DNA of 6,388 nt from Firmicutes bacterium CAG:110 (GCA_000434635.1 HF988090.1:40669-47056); one strand, 5' to 3'; shown: positions 1 to 6,005, numbered from the stretch's first letter. Numbers and translations are program-made. The notes: generated by a model not told the origin, from the sequence alone.

Positions 1-75
1 CACCGCCGACCGGGCAAAGGCCTCGTTGGCGGATTTGCTGGGAAAATCCAGAATCATATAGTTGTCGAATTTCAT
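1..75 (-). CDS. spoIIAB: SpoIIAB, anti-sigma-F factor (N-terminal fragment, runs off left edge)
   Basis: Only the first 25 codons are visible, starting at the ATG at 75-73; the rest lies outside the window. The fragment contains FPSKSANEAFARSAV, which resembles the N-terminus of Bacillus subtilis SpoIIAB (SALSQNESFARVTV, from memory). In that family the protein is a GHKL-type serine kinase that binds sigma F before septation and phosphorylates SpoIIAA. None of the ATP-binding motifs are in view, so the call rests on this short match plus the position immediately after a convincing spoIIAA. The start overlaps the spoIIAA stop as ATGA, which suggests translational coupling. A strong Shine-Dalgarno AAGGAGG (89-83) sits 7 nt upstream of the start. 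A related RsbW-type anti-sigma factor is the main alternative. Confidence 0.85.
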   Translation of the reverse strand, partial: MKFDNYMILDFPSKSANEAFARSAV

Positions 76-389
76 GATACAGCCTCCTTGATCTCCACAA
101 GCTTATCGATTCCCGACGCCCGGAACACCCGCATGGGCTGGGGCGCAATGCCTGTCAGAAGCAGCCGGCCCTCGATCTGGGTCATGCTCCTTAAGGCGTT
201 GATGACCACGGCAATGCCGGAAGAATCCACAAAGGAAACCTCCTGAAAATCCAGCACGCAGACCTCCGGGGTGTAAGCCTCGATTTTTGCGGCGATGGCC
301 TGAATATAGGCTTTTGCGCAGTGGTGGTCAATTTCTCCGGTGAGCGCCACCGTCAGCCGTCCTTCCTCCAAAAAACTGGTAAAGTGCAT
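72..389 (-). CDS. spoIIAA: SpoIIAA, anti-sigma-F factor antagonist (STAS domain)
   Basis: This encodes 105 residues forming a single STAS domain. Two signatures match SpoIIAA closely: LTGEIDHH near residues 17-23 (B. subtilis LTGELDHH) and FVDSSGIAV at 53-61 (B. subtilis FMDSSGLGV). By alignment Ser56, the first Ser of DSSG, corresponds to the serine phosphorylated by SpoIIAB. In the known pathway, dephosphorylated SpoIIAA binds SpoIIAB and releases sigma F in the forespore. The protein is somewhat shorter than the 117-residue Bacillus homologue, mostly at the C-terminus, while the core motifs are intact. The ATG at 389 has AGGAGG at 403-398, spaced 8 nt. It forms an operon with spoIIAB (4-nt overlap); sigF would be expected next, outside the window. 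RsbV-type antagonists share the fold, but the GEIDHH motif favours SpoIIAA. Confidence 0.92.
   Translation of the reverse strand: MHFTSFLEEGRLTVALTGEIDHHCAKAYIQAIAAKIEAYTPEVCVLDFQEVSFVDSSGIAVVINALRSMTQIEGRLLLTGIAPQPMRVFRASGIDKLVEIKEAVS
83..89 (-). promoter_or_regulatory. Ribosome binding site of spoIIAB inside the end of spoIIAA
   Basis: Minus-strand AAGGAGG lies 7 nt before the ATG at 75 and within the last codons of spoIIAA. It fixes the spoIIAB start and indicates that the two overlapping genes are translated from one transcript. Confidence 0.75.
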
Positions 390-423
390 ATTGCTTCCCT
401 CCTAGGTAAATTTGCTGATTAAC

Positions 424-452
424 AGTATAAAATCCCGTTTCCGATTTTTCAG
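424..452 (-). promoter_or_regulatory. Putative spoIIA promoter overlapping a palindrome
   Basis: On the minus strand CTGAAA (452-447, 4 of 6 matches to the -35 consensus) is followed after exactly 17 nt by TATACT (429-424, 5 of 6 matches to -10). The predicted start near 417 would give a leader of about 28 nt with the AGGAGG site of spoIIAA in it. In studied Firmicutes spoIIA is usually transcribed by sigma H; I found no convincing sigma-H pair here (the GAAT at 467-464 has no AGGA-type -35 at the right distance). The -35 is weak, so this is a candidate only. Confidence 0.4.
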
Positions 453-466
453 TCGGAAACGGGATT
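431..466 (-). terminator. Perfect 14-bp hairpin between valS and spoIIAA; terminator or operator
   Basis: The arms AATCCCGTTTCCGA (431-444) and TCGGAAACGGGATT (453-466) are perfect reverse complements around an 8-nt loop. On the minus strand the stem ends in a short U-run (UUUUAUA), so it can act as a second terminator after valS. On the plus strand the following CTTTG is a poor U-tract. The putative spoIIA promoter has its -35 largely in the loop and its spacer in the left arm, so the same palindrome could be an operator for a dimeric regulator. The sequence alone does not decide between these. Confidence 0.55.
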
Positions 467-531
467 CTTTGAAAATAAAGGTTTTGGACAAACGGCAAAA
501 TTGATCTTTTGATTGCAGCCCCTTTGGTAAA

Positions 532-560
532 GGAAACCCGCAGGGGTTTCCTGCGGGTTT
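532..560 (-). terminator. valS terminator hairpin
   Basis: Seven nt after the valS stop codon, an 11-bp perfect stem forms between 534-544 (AAACCCGCAGG) and 550-560 (CCTGCGGGTTT) with a 5-nt loop. On the minus strand it is preceded by an A-run and followed by a T-rich stretch (TTTCCTTT), consistent with intrinsic termination of valS, though the tract is interrupted. A competing 8-bp stem, GGAAACCC (532-539) with GGGTTTCC (544-551), uses the same bases. On the plus strand the GGGTTTTGTT run would also allow termination, but no plus-strand gene leads into it. Confidence 0.65.
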
Positions 561-567
561 TGTTCAT

Positions 568-3207
568 TTACAGGCTCTTCAGCGCCGCTTCGCTCTGCTC
601 GAGACTTGCGATCAGGTCGCGGGTCTTCTGCGCCTTTTCCTTCTCCGCGTTCACCACGGCCTCGGGGGCGCGGGAGACGAACTTCTCGTTGCTGAGCTTC
701 GCTTCCAGAGAGCTTAAGAACTTGCGGTTCTTTTCCAGTTCCTTGGAGATACGGTCAAGCTCCTTGGCCACGTCCACCAGCTGACCCATGGGGATATACA
801 GCTTGGCGTCGGCGGTGGGAATGGTCACCATACCGTTTAAGTTTTCCGGCTCCTTATCCAGCATGGTCACGGTGTCGGCGTAGGCCAGACGCTGGATGAA
901 GCCCTCGCCCTCGGCGTAGACCTGAGGCTTGGAGGTCAGCACGTACAGCGCCGCCTTCCGGGAGGGCGGAACATTCATTTCCGCACGGCGGTTGCGGATG
1001 GCACGGATGGCGTCCATGACGGACTCCATGTGGCTTTCCTCGGCCTTGAAGGCAAGGTCTTCCCGATATTCCGGCCACTTAGCAATGATCAGCGCGTCGC
1101 CCTCGTGGGGGATGCTCTGCCAGATTTCCTCGGTGATGAAGGGCATGAAGGGATGCAGCAGCCGCAGGATCTGGTCAAGCACGTACACCAGCACCTGAAT
1201 CGCGGTCTGCTTGCGGATCGCATCCTCGGAGTACAGCCGCGCCTTGGTCAGCTCGATATACCAGTCGCAGTAGGTGTCCCAGATGAAGTCGTACACCTTC
1301 TGGACGGCCACGCCCAGCTCGTACTTTTCCAGATTCTCCGTGACCTCGGCGATCAGCGTGTTCAGCTTGGACAGCACCCACTTGTCGGCAATTTCCAGCT
1401 TGTCAAAGGCAGGCAGCTCGTTCCTGGCGTCCTCGCCCAGATTCATCAGCACATAGCGGGAAGCGTTCCACAGCTTATTGGCAAAGTTGCGCATGGCCTC
1501 GCACTTCTCGGTGTAGAAACGGGTGTCGTTTCCGGGAGAGTTGCCGGTGATCAGGTTCATCCGCAGGGCGTCGCAGCCATATTTGTCGATCATTTCCAGC
1601 GGGTCAATGCCGTTGCCCAGAGACTTGGACATCTTGCGTCCCTGATTGTCCCGGACAAGGCCATGAATCAGAACGGTGTGGAAGGGCGTCTTGCCGGTAT
1701 GCTCGCAGCCGGAGAAGATCATTCTCGCGACCCAGAAGAAAATGATGTCATAGCCCGTGACCAGCACGTCCGTCGGGTAGAAATAGTCAAGGTCTTCCGT
1801 CTTTTCCGGCCAGCCCAGCGTTTCAAAGGGCCACAGAGCGGAGGAGAACCAGGTATCCAGCACGTCGGGGTCACGCTCAATGTTGGTGCTGCCGCACTTT
1901 TCGCACTTGCAGACATCCTCACGGGACACGGTGATATGGCCGCAGTCGGCGCACGTCCACGCGGGAATCTGATGACCCCACCACAGCTGACGGGAAATGC
2001 ACCAATCGCGGACATTCTCCATCCAGTTGAGATAGGTCTTGCTGAACCGCTCGGGGACGAACTTGGTCTCCCCTTCCTTGACGACCCGGATGGCTTCCTC
2101 GGCCAGAGGCTTCATCTTCACGAACCACTGGGCGGAGATGATCGGCTCCACGTCCTGATGGCAGCGGTAGCAGGTGCCGACGTTGTGGCTGTAAGGCTCC
2201 ACCTTCACCAGATATCCGCCCGCTTCCAGATCGGCGACGATCTGCTTTCTGGCCTCGTAGCGATCGAGACCCTCATACTTTCCGCCGTTTTCGTTGACCT
2301 TGCCGTTGTCGTCCAGAACCCGGATGACTTCCAGATTGTGGCGCAGTCCCACTTCAAAGTCATTGGGGTCGTGGGCGGGGGTCATCTTAACGCAGCCGGT
2401 GCCAAAGTCCATCTCGGCGTAATCGTCAGCGACGACGGGGATTTCCTTATTCACAAGGGGAAGAATGACCATCTTGCCCACGATGTCCTTGTAGCGTTCG
2501 TCGTTGGGGTTGACGCACACGCCGGAGTCGCCCAGCATGGTCTCGGGACGGGTGGTCGCCACGATCACCTCGCCGGAGCCGTCGGCCAGCGGGTAGCGGA
2601 TGTGCCACAGGTGGCCGGGCTTGTCCACATACTCCACCTCAGCGTCGGACAGGGCGGTGACGCAGTGGGGGCACCAGTTGATAATGCGGCTGCCCTTGTA
2701 GATCAGACCCTTTTCGTACAGGGAGACGAAGACCTCCCGCACGGCCTTGGAGCAGCCCTCGTCCATGGTGAACCGGGCACGCTCCCAGTCGCAGCTTGCG
2801 CCCAGCTTCTTCTGCTGCTCCACAATGCGGTTGCCATACTTGTGCTTCCAGTCCCAGACACGCTCCAGGAATTTTTCACGGCCAAGATCGTAGCGGGTCA
2901 GTCCCTCCTTGCGAAGCTCCTCCTCCACCTTGATCTGGGTGGCGATGCCGGCGTGATCGACGCCGGGAATCCACAGGGAGTTGTAGCCCTGCATCCGCTT
3001 GAACCGGATCAGAGTATCCTGCAATGTCGCGTCCATGGCGTGACCCATGTGCAGCTGACCGGTGACGTTGGGTGGGGGCATGACGATGGTGAAGGGCTTC
3101 TTGCTTTCGTCCTTCTCGGCGTGGAAGTAGCCGCCCCGCTGCCACATGTCGTAGATCTTGGACTCCACCTGCTGCGGCTCGTAGACCTTTGGTAATTCTC
3201 TTGCCAT
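568..3207 (-). CDS. valS: Valyl-tRNA synthetase (ValRS), class I
   Basis: This complete 879-residue cytoplasmic enzyme charges tRNA-Val with valine using ATP; the length is normal for bacterial ValRS. Visible landmarks in order are: PPPNVTGQLHMGH (44-56), containing the HIGH-type ATP motif HMGH (53-56); NWCPHC (177-182); the editing (CP1) domain with ATTRPETMLGD (217-227) and MTPAHDPNDFE (275-285), which hydrolyses mischarged Thr-tRNA-Val in this family; WCISRQLWWGHQIPAW (402-417); a cysteine cluster at 419, 422, 433, 435 and 438 that looks like a zinc knuckle; KMSKS (525-529); the anticodon-binding helical domain (about 600-750); and a charged C-terminal coiled-coil arm (about 808-877) typical of ValRS. 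The ATG at 3207 has AGGAG at 3220-3216, spaced 8 nt. It is preceded by its own T-box leader and followed by a terminator, so it is probably monocistronic. No motif is missing. Confidence 0.98.
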   Translation of the reverse strand: MARELPKVYEPQQVESKIYDMWQRGGYFHAEKDESKKPFTIVMPPPNVTGQLHMGHAMDATLQDTLIRFKRMQGYNSLWIPGVDHAGIATQIKVEEELRKEGLTRYDLGREKFLERVWDWKHKYGNRIVEQQKKLGASCDWERARFTMDEGCSKAVREVFVSLYEKGLIYKGSRIINWCPHCVTALSDAEVEYVDKPGHLWHIRYPLADGSGEVIVATTRPETMLGDSGVCVNPNDERYKDIVGKMVILPLVNKEIPVVADDYAEMDFGTGCVKMTPAHDPNDFEVGLRHNLEVIRVLDDNGKVNENGGKYEGLDRYEARKQIVADLEAGGYLVKVEPYSHNVGTCYRCHQDVEPIISAQWFVKMKPLAEEAIRVVKEGETKFVPERFSKTYLNWMENVRDWCISRQLWWGHQIPAWTCADCGHITVSREDVCKCEKCGSTNIERDPDVLDTWFSSALWPFETLGWPEKTEDLDYFYPTDVLVTGYDIIFFWVARMIFSGCEHTGKTPFHTVLIHGLVRDNQGRKMSKSLGNGIDPLEMIDKYGCDALRMNLITGNSPGNDTRFYTEKCEAMRNFANKLWNASRYVLMNLGEDARNELPAFDKLEIADKWVLSKLNTLIAEVTENLEKYELGVAVQKVYDFIWDTYCDWYIELTKARLYSEDAIRKQTAIQVLVYVLDQILRLLHPFMPFITEEIWQSIPHEGDALIIAKWPEYREDLAFKAEESHMESVMDAIRAIRNRRAEMNVPPSRKAALYVLTSKPQVYAEGEGFIQRLAYADTVTMLDKEPENLNGMVTIPTADAKLYIPMGQLVDVAKELDRISKELEKNRKFLSSLEAKLSNEKFVSRAPEAVVNAEKEKAQKTRDLIASLEQSEAALKSL

Positions 3208-3226
3208 TTTTTTCGCTCCTTTTGTT

Positions 3227-3297
3227 AAATAAGAAACGCCCTGAGCCGGGGAAGCTCTGAATTGGCTGACTCAGAGATTCCCCAAAAGCTCAGGGCG
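3227..3297 (-). terminator. T-box regulatory terminator, exclusive with the antiterminator
   Basis: On the minus strand, a 10-bp outer stem CGCCCTGAGC (3297-3288) with GCTCAGGGCG (3246-3237) encloses inner stems GGGGAA (3283-3278 side with 3253-3248) and CTCTGA (3276-3271 with 3260-3255). It is followed by TTTCTTATTT (3236-3227). The segment CCUGA (3294-3290) in its 5' arm can instead pair with UCAGG (3321-3317) beside the T-box to make the antiterminator. That overlap is the expected tRNA-dependent switch. Confidence 0.9.
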
Positions 3298-3497
3298 AAA
3301 ATTTTCCGCGGTACCACCTGAATTCCCTTTCGGGCACTTAAAAACTGCTGTAACGGGCAGCCCCGTTCTTTCCTACTTTATTCAGAAAGACCGCTCCCGG
3401 GCGACCATCCGAACCGGCCAATATGCGCTCGCACCAGAATGCGCACTCTCTTCCTTGAGCCGAAAACGGAACCTCCCGTTCACTGCGTTATCAATTT
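3227..3497 (-). ncRNA. T-box riboswitch leader of valS
   Basis: T-box leaders bind uncharged cognate tRNA and then let transcription run into the synthetase gene. The diagnostic T-box AGGTGGTACCGCGG lies at 3319-3306. Stem I shows the typical distal part: AGAGAG, then an arm pairing UGCGC (3445-3441) with GCGCA (3428-3424) around a loop containing CUGGUGCGA. By hand folding, an internal loop lies between CGGG/CCCG (3478-3475 with 3401-3398) and UCCG/CGGA (3470-3467 with 3411-3408), and its 3' strand carries GUC (3405-3403), a valine codon followed by a purine. Stem III is AACGGG/CCCGUU (3367-3362 with 3357-3352). The UGGU bulge (3316-3313) would pair with an ACCA tRNA end. The 5' end is inferred from the promoter. 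The T-box call is firm; the specifier and stem I details are manual and less certain. Confidence 0.93.
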
Positions 3498-3503
3498 CAT
3501 TTC

Positions 3504-3532
3504 ATTGTATTGCAAAGGCAGTATTTTGTCAA
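3504..3532 (-). promoter_or_regulatory. Sigma-A-type promoter of the valS T-box transcript
   Basis: Minus-strand TTGACA (3532-3527, perfect -35) is separated by 17 nt from TACAAT (3509-3504, 5 of 6). The predicted start near 3497 lies just upstream of T-box stem I and gives a leader of about 290 nt. Confidence 0.85.
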
Positions 3533-3561
3533 GAAAAATGTTGGTGCCCTTCTGCCATCCA

Positions 3562-3590
3562 TTGACATTTCCTGCCGGTCATGCTATGCT
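3562..3590 (+). promoter_or_regulatory. Sigma-A-type promoter of the MATE transporter gene
   Basis: TTGACA (3562-3567, perfect -35) is followed after 17 nt by TATGCT (3585-3590, 4 of 6). The predicted start near 3597 gives a short leader of about 27 nt before the ATG at 3624. It is divergent from the valS promoter, with 29 nt between the two -35 boxes. The promoter lies downstream of the TTG at 3510, so it argues against any longer MATE reading frame. Confidence 0.7.
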
Positions 3591-3608
3591 TTGGACGAAA
3601 AATCCTGC

Positions 3609-3613
3609 GGAGG
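3609..3613 (+). promoter_or_regulatory. Ribosome binding site that sets the MATE gene start
   Basis: GGAGG lies 10 nt before the ATG at 3624. The in-frame TTG at 3510 has no comparable site and lies upstream of the promoter, so 3624 is preferred. Confidence 0.7.
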
Positions 3614-3623
3614 CCATTTCTTC

Positions 3624-5018
3624 ATGAAACAGCATTCTGTACCCAAATTCCTTGACAACTTTCTCACACGTACCCTGTCCGGTACGGTGTTTTCATGGCG
3701 GGAAATTCTCCGTCTGACCTTTCCCAACGTTCTGGACTGCCTGTCCATCATGTTCATCAGTATGCTCATCACCGCCCTCATCAGCAGCAACGGCGAAGCC
3801 AGCGTCGCGGCGGTGTCTCTGGTGACGCCGCTGGCGTGGATGATCACCTGCATTTTCAACGGTATCAGCGCCGGCGGCACGGTGGTGGTCGCCCAGAGCT
3901 GCGGCATGAAAGACCCTGTTCGTATCCGCAAGGCCGCGGGCATGACGCTGTGGCTGACGGTGGCAGTCGGCACCGTGGTGTGCCTGCCCCTGCTGATGTT
4001 TCCCCGTCAGGTGCTGACCCTGCTTTACCCGGAGGCAGAAGCCGTCGTTCTGGAAAAAGCCCGGATTTATCTTTCCGGCAGAGCTTGGTCGATTCTGGTG
4101 TTTACCATATATACCGCAAACTTCGGCATTCTCCGTGGGCTGGGAGAATCCGGCCGGTGCCTTGCCCTGAGCGTCATCATCAACGCCGCCTATCTGGTGT
4201 TCAGCATTCTGTTTCTGAATGTGCTTCGGATGGATATTCTCGGCAGCGTTTTTGCCCTGCTGCTGGCGCGGTTCATTGGCTCCGCCGCGTCCGTGATCCT
4301 GCTGTTTTTCTGGAAAGCGCCGGTAAAAATGACCTTCGGGCAGATATTCACCGGCGATAAAGGGATTCTCCGCTCCACCTTGCAGGTCAGCATTCCCCTT
4401 GGGCTGGAACAGGTGTGCTCGTCCCTCGGAAATGTGGTGGCCGAAATGTACATGATCTCTCTCGGCACCACAGCACTGGCGACCCACGCCATTGCCAATT
4501 CCGTGATCGGTGTGTGGTACTCCCCTGCTATGGCCGCGGCGAACCTGTCCGTAACGGTGGTCGGCCGGTGCTTTGGCGCGGAAAAGTATGACGAAGCCAA
4601 ACGCTACGGCGTCCGGTGCGACCAGATCGCCCTGATTTTGGTGCTGCTGACCTCCGCCCTGTTTATTCCCCTGCTTCCCGCGCTTCTGGGGCAGTACCAC
4701 CCCACGCCGGAGGTTCTCGCCATGGCGAAAAAGCTGCTGTACTGGTCGATTCCCAGCCTGCTGCTGTTCTGGCCGCGGTCGAACACCCTGCCCAGCACCC
4801 TCCGGGCGGCCAACGATACCCTGTACCCCTCCGTGGTGTCACTGGCTGTGCTGTGGGTCGTGACCATCGGCCTTGGCTATGTGCTGGCGATTCCCTGCAA
4901 GCTCGGCCTGCTGGGCGTGTGGATCGCCATGTGGGCGTCGTGGGCAATCCGGTGCGTCGTCTTCTCCGTCCGCTTCGGCAGTGGAAAATGGCTGCACAAG
5001 GCGTTGACGAGCCGGTAA
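3624..5018 (+). CDS. MATE-family multidrug/sodium-type efflux transporter
   Basis: This is a 464-residue polytopic membrane protein, the usual length for MATE (MOP superfamily) exporters, which use a sodium or proton gradient to expel cationic drugs or metabolites. About twelve hydrophobic segments are visible, in two halves. The first half has ASVAAVSLVTPL (59-70), GISAGGTVVVAQSCGMKDP (80-98) and GILRGLGESGRCLALSVIIN (168-187). The second half repeats the plan with IPLGLEQVCSSLGNVV (257-272), ATHAIANSV (286-294), VGRCFGAEKYDEAKRYG (313-329) and STLRAANDTLYPSVVSL (391-407). No signal peptide is expected. The substrate cannot be told from the sequence. The start is the ATG at 3624, chosen from the ribosome binding site and promoter. 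It has its own promoter, divergent from valS, and the next gene starts 48 nt later with a separate promoter. A lipid-linked saccharide flippase of the same superfamily is a less likely alternative. Confidence 0.9.
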   Translation: MKQHSVPKFLDNFLTRTLSGTVFSWREILRLTFPNVLDCLSIMFISMLITALISSNGEASVAAVSLVTPLAWMITCIFNGISAGGTVVVAQSCGMKDPVRIRKAAGMTLWLTVAVGTVVCLPLLMFPRQVLTLLYPEAEAVVLEKARIYLSGRAWSILVFTIYTANFGILRGLGESGRCLALSVIINAAYLVFSILFLNVLRMDILGSVFALLLARFIGSAASVILLFFWKAPVKMTFGQIFTGDKGILRSTLQVSIPLGLEQVCSSLGNVVAEMYMISLGTTALATHAIANSVIGVWYSPAMAAANLSVTVVGRCFGAEKYDEAKRYGVRCDQIALILVLLTSALFIPLLPALLGQYHPTPEVLAMAKKLLYWSIPSLLLFWPRSNTLPSTLRAANDTLYPSVVSLAVLWVVTIGLGYVLAIPCKLGLLGVWIAMWASWAIRCVVFSVRFGSGKWLHKALTSR

Positions 5019-5032
5019 AAATCGCATATAAT
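5004..5032 (+). promoter_or_regulatory. Strong sigma-A-type promoter of the glycosyltransferase gene, overlapping the end of the MATE gene
   Basis: TTGACG (5004-5009, 5 of 6) is followed after 17 nt by a perfect TATAAT (5027-5032). The -35 lies within the last codons of the MATE gene and its stop codon (5016-5018) is in the spacer. The predicted start near 5039 is compatible only with the downstream ATG at 5067, because the in-frame ATG at 5031 lies inside the -10 box. Confidence 0.85.
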
Positions 5033-5052
5033 GTATGCAGTTTATTGGAAGC

Positions 5053-5057
5053 GGGAG
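5053..5057 (+). promoter_or_regulatory. Ribosome binding site that sets the glycosyltransferase start
   Basis: GGGAG is spaced 9 nt from the ATG at 5067. The alternative ATG at 5031 has no such site and would not be on the transcript made from the promoter at 5004-5032. Confidence 0.65.
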
Positions 5058-5066
5058 TGTTTGCTC

Positions 5067-6005
5067 ATGAAATTATCCCTGGTAGTTCCCTGCTATAACG
5101 AAGCGGATAACGTCGCCCTGTTTCAGCAGGCGGTCATCTCCGCCTTTGATGGCTGCGGCTATGATTACGAGATCGTCTTCATTGACGACGGCAGCCGGGA
5201 CGCCACGCTGCACAATCTGAAAAAAATCTACGCCGCGCAGGAATGCCCCGTGAAGGTGGTGTCCTTCTCCCGGAATTTCGGCAAGGAGGCCGGAATTTAC
5301 GCGGGCTTGCAGCACGCGGCAGGATACTATATCTGCCTCATTGACGCCGACCTCCAGCAGCGTCCGGAAATCGTCCGTAACATGGTGAAAATTCTGGACG
5401 AGGAACCGGAATTCGACGTGGTCGCGGCATTTCAGGATCGCCGGGGAGAAGGAAAGGTGCTGTCCTTCTTCAAAAAGTGCTTTTACAGCATCATCAACAA
5501 GCTGTCCAAGGTGACATTGCAGCCCGACGCCAGCGACTTCCGCACCTTTCGCCGCAGCGTCCGGGACAGCATTCTGGAGCTTGCGGAATACCACCGCTTC
5601 TCCAAGGGCATTTTCGCCTGGGTGGGCTACAGCACCAAGTTCATCCCCTACACCGCCTGCGAGCGGGCGACCGGCACCACCAAGTGGAGCTTCTGGAAGC
5701 TGGTGAATTACGCCATCGAGGGTATCATCGGTTTCTCCACCGCCCCCCTGCGGCTGGCGACGTGGCTCGGCGGCGTGACGGGCGTTGCGGCTGTCATTTA
5801 CCTGATCGTGGTGGTGCTGCAAAAGCTGATTCAGGGCATCGACGTTCCCGGTTATGCCACCATCATCGTGCTGATTTTGCTGCTGGGCAGCGTGCAGCTG
5901 TTCTGCATCGGCATCATCGGCGAATACGTGGGCAGAACCTTTGAGCAGAGCAAGGACCGCCCGATTTATATTTCCAAGGAAGTTCTGGATTACGAGCAGA
6001 ACTGA
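5067..6005 (+). CDS. Family-2 glycosyltransferase, polyprenyl-phosphate type (GtrB/DPM1-like), membrane anchored
   Basis: This 312-residue protein has an N-terminal GT-A domain and two C-terminal membrane segments. Visible motifs are LVVPCYNEADN (5-15), the nucleotide-sugar motif FIDDGSRD (38-45), SFSRNFGKEAG (66-76), the metal-binding DAD (93-95) in LIDADLQQRPE (91-101), DFRTFRR (157-163) and RATGTTKWSFWKL (200-212), followed by helices at about 229-251 and 263-287. The tail GEYVGRTFEQSKDRPIYI (285-302) is characteristic of bactoprenol-phosphate glucosyltransferases such as GtrB. The family transfers a sugar from a nucleotide donor to a polyprenyl phosphate at the cytoplasmic face of the membrane, for modification of teichoic acids, polysaccharides or other envelope polymers. 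No GtrA-type flippase gene is visible next to it. The sugar and final acceptor are unknown. It starts at the ATG at 5067 and has its own promoter; the flavodiiron gene follows after 28 nt. Confidence 0.93.
   Translation: MKLSLVVPCYNEADNVALFQQAVISAFDGCGYDYEIVFIDDGSRDATLHNLKKIYAAQECPVKVVSFSRNFGKEAGIYAGLQHAAGYYICLIDADLQQRPEIVRNMVKILDEEPEFDVVAAFQDRRGEGKVLSFFKKCFYSIINKLSKVTLQPDASDFRTFRRSVRDSILELAEYHRFSKGIFAWVGYSTKFIPYTACERATGTTKWSFWKLVNYAIEGIIGFSTAPLRLATWLGGVTGVAAVIYLIVVVLQKLIQGIDVPGYATIIVLILLLGSVQLFCIGIIGEYVGRTFEQSKDRPIYISKEVLDYEQN

Noticed and set aside
63..69. A perfect TGTCGAA heptamer (Spo0A box sequence) on the plus strand.
   Set aside because: It lies within the first codons of spoIIAB, downstream of the operon start, and is explained by the codons for Phe-Asp-Asn; there is no promoter next to it.
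328..567. A 79-codon minus-strand open frame starting at the valS stop (TAAATG).
   Set aside because: It runs through both hairpins, overlaps spoIIAA in another frame, has no convincing ribosome binding site and resembles no known protein.
1030..3195. A 721-codon plus-strand open frame antisense to valS.
   Set aside because: It is codon-aligned with valS on the opposite strand, so its stops correspond to TTA, CTA and TCA codons in valS, which this GC-rich gene avoids. Its translation shows no recognisable domain and it covers the conserved valS motifs. It is a shadow.
3510..3623. N-terminal extension of the MATE protein from the TTG at 3510.
   Set aside because: It lies upstream of the promoter at 3562-3590 and has no ribosome binding site, and the extra 38 residues do not resemble a MATE N-terminus.
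3693..4700. A 335-codon minus-strand open frame antisense to the MATE gene.
   Set aside because: Codon-aligned antisense shadow of the MATE frame; Gln/His/Gly-rich, low-complexity translation with no domain.
5031..5066. N-terminal extension of the glycosyltransferase from the ATG at 5031.
   Set aside because: The ATG sits inside the TATAAT box of the promoter, lacks a ribosome binding site, and the family normally begins at the LSLVVPCYNE strand.
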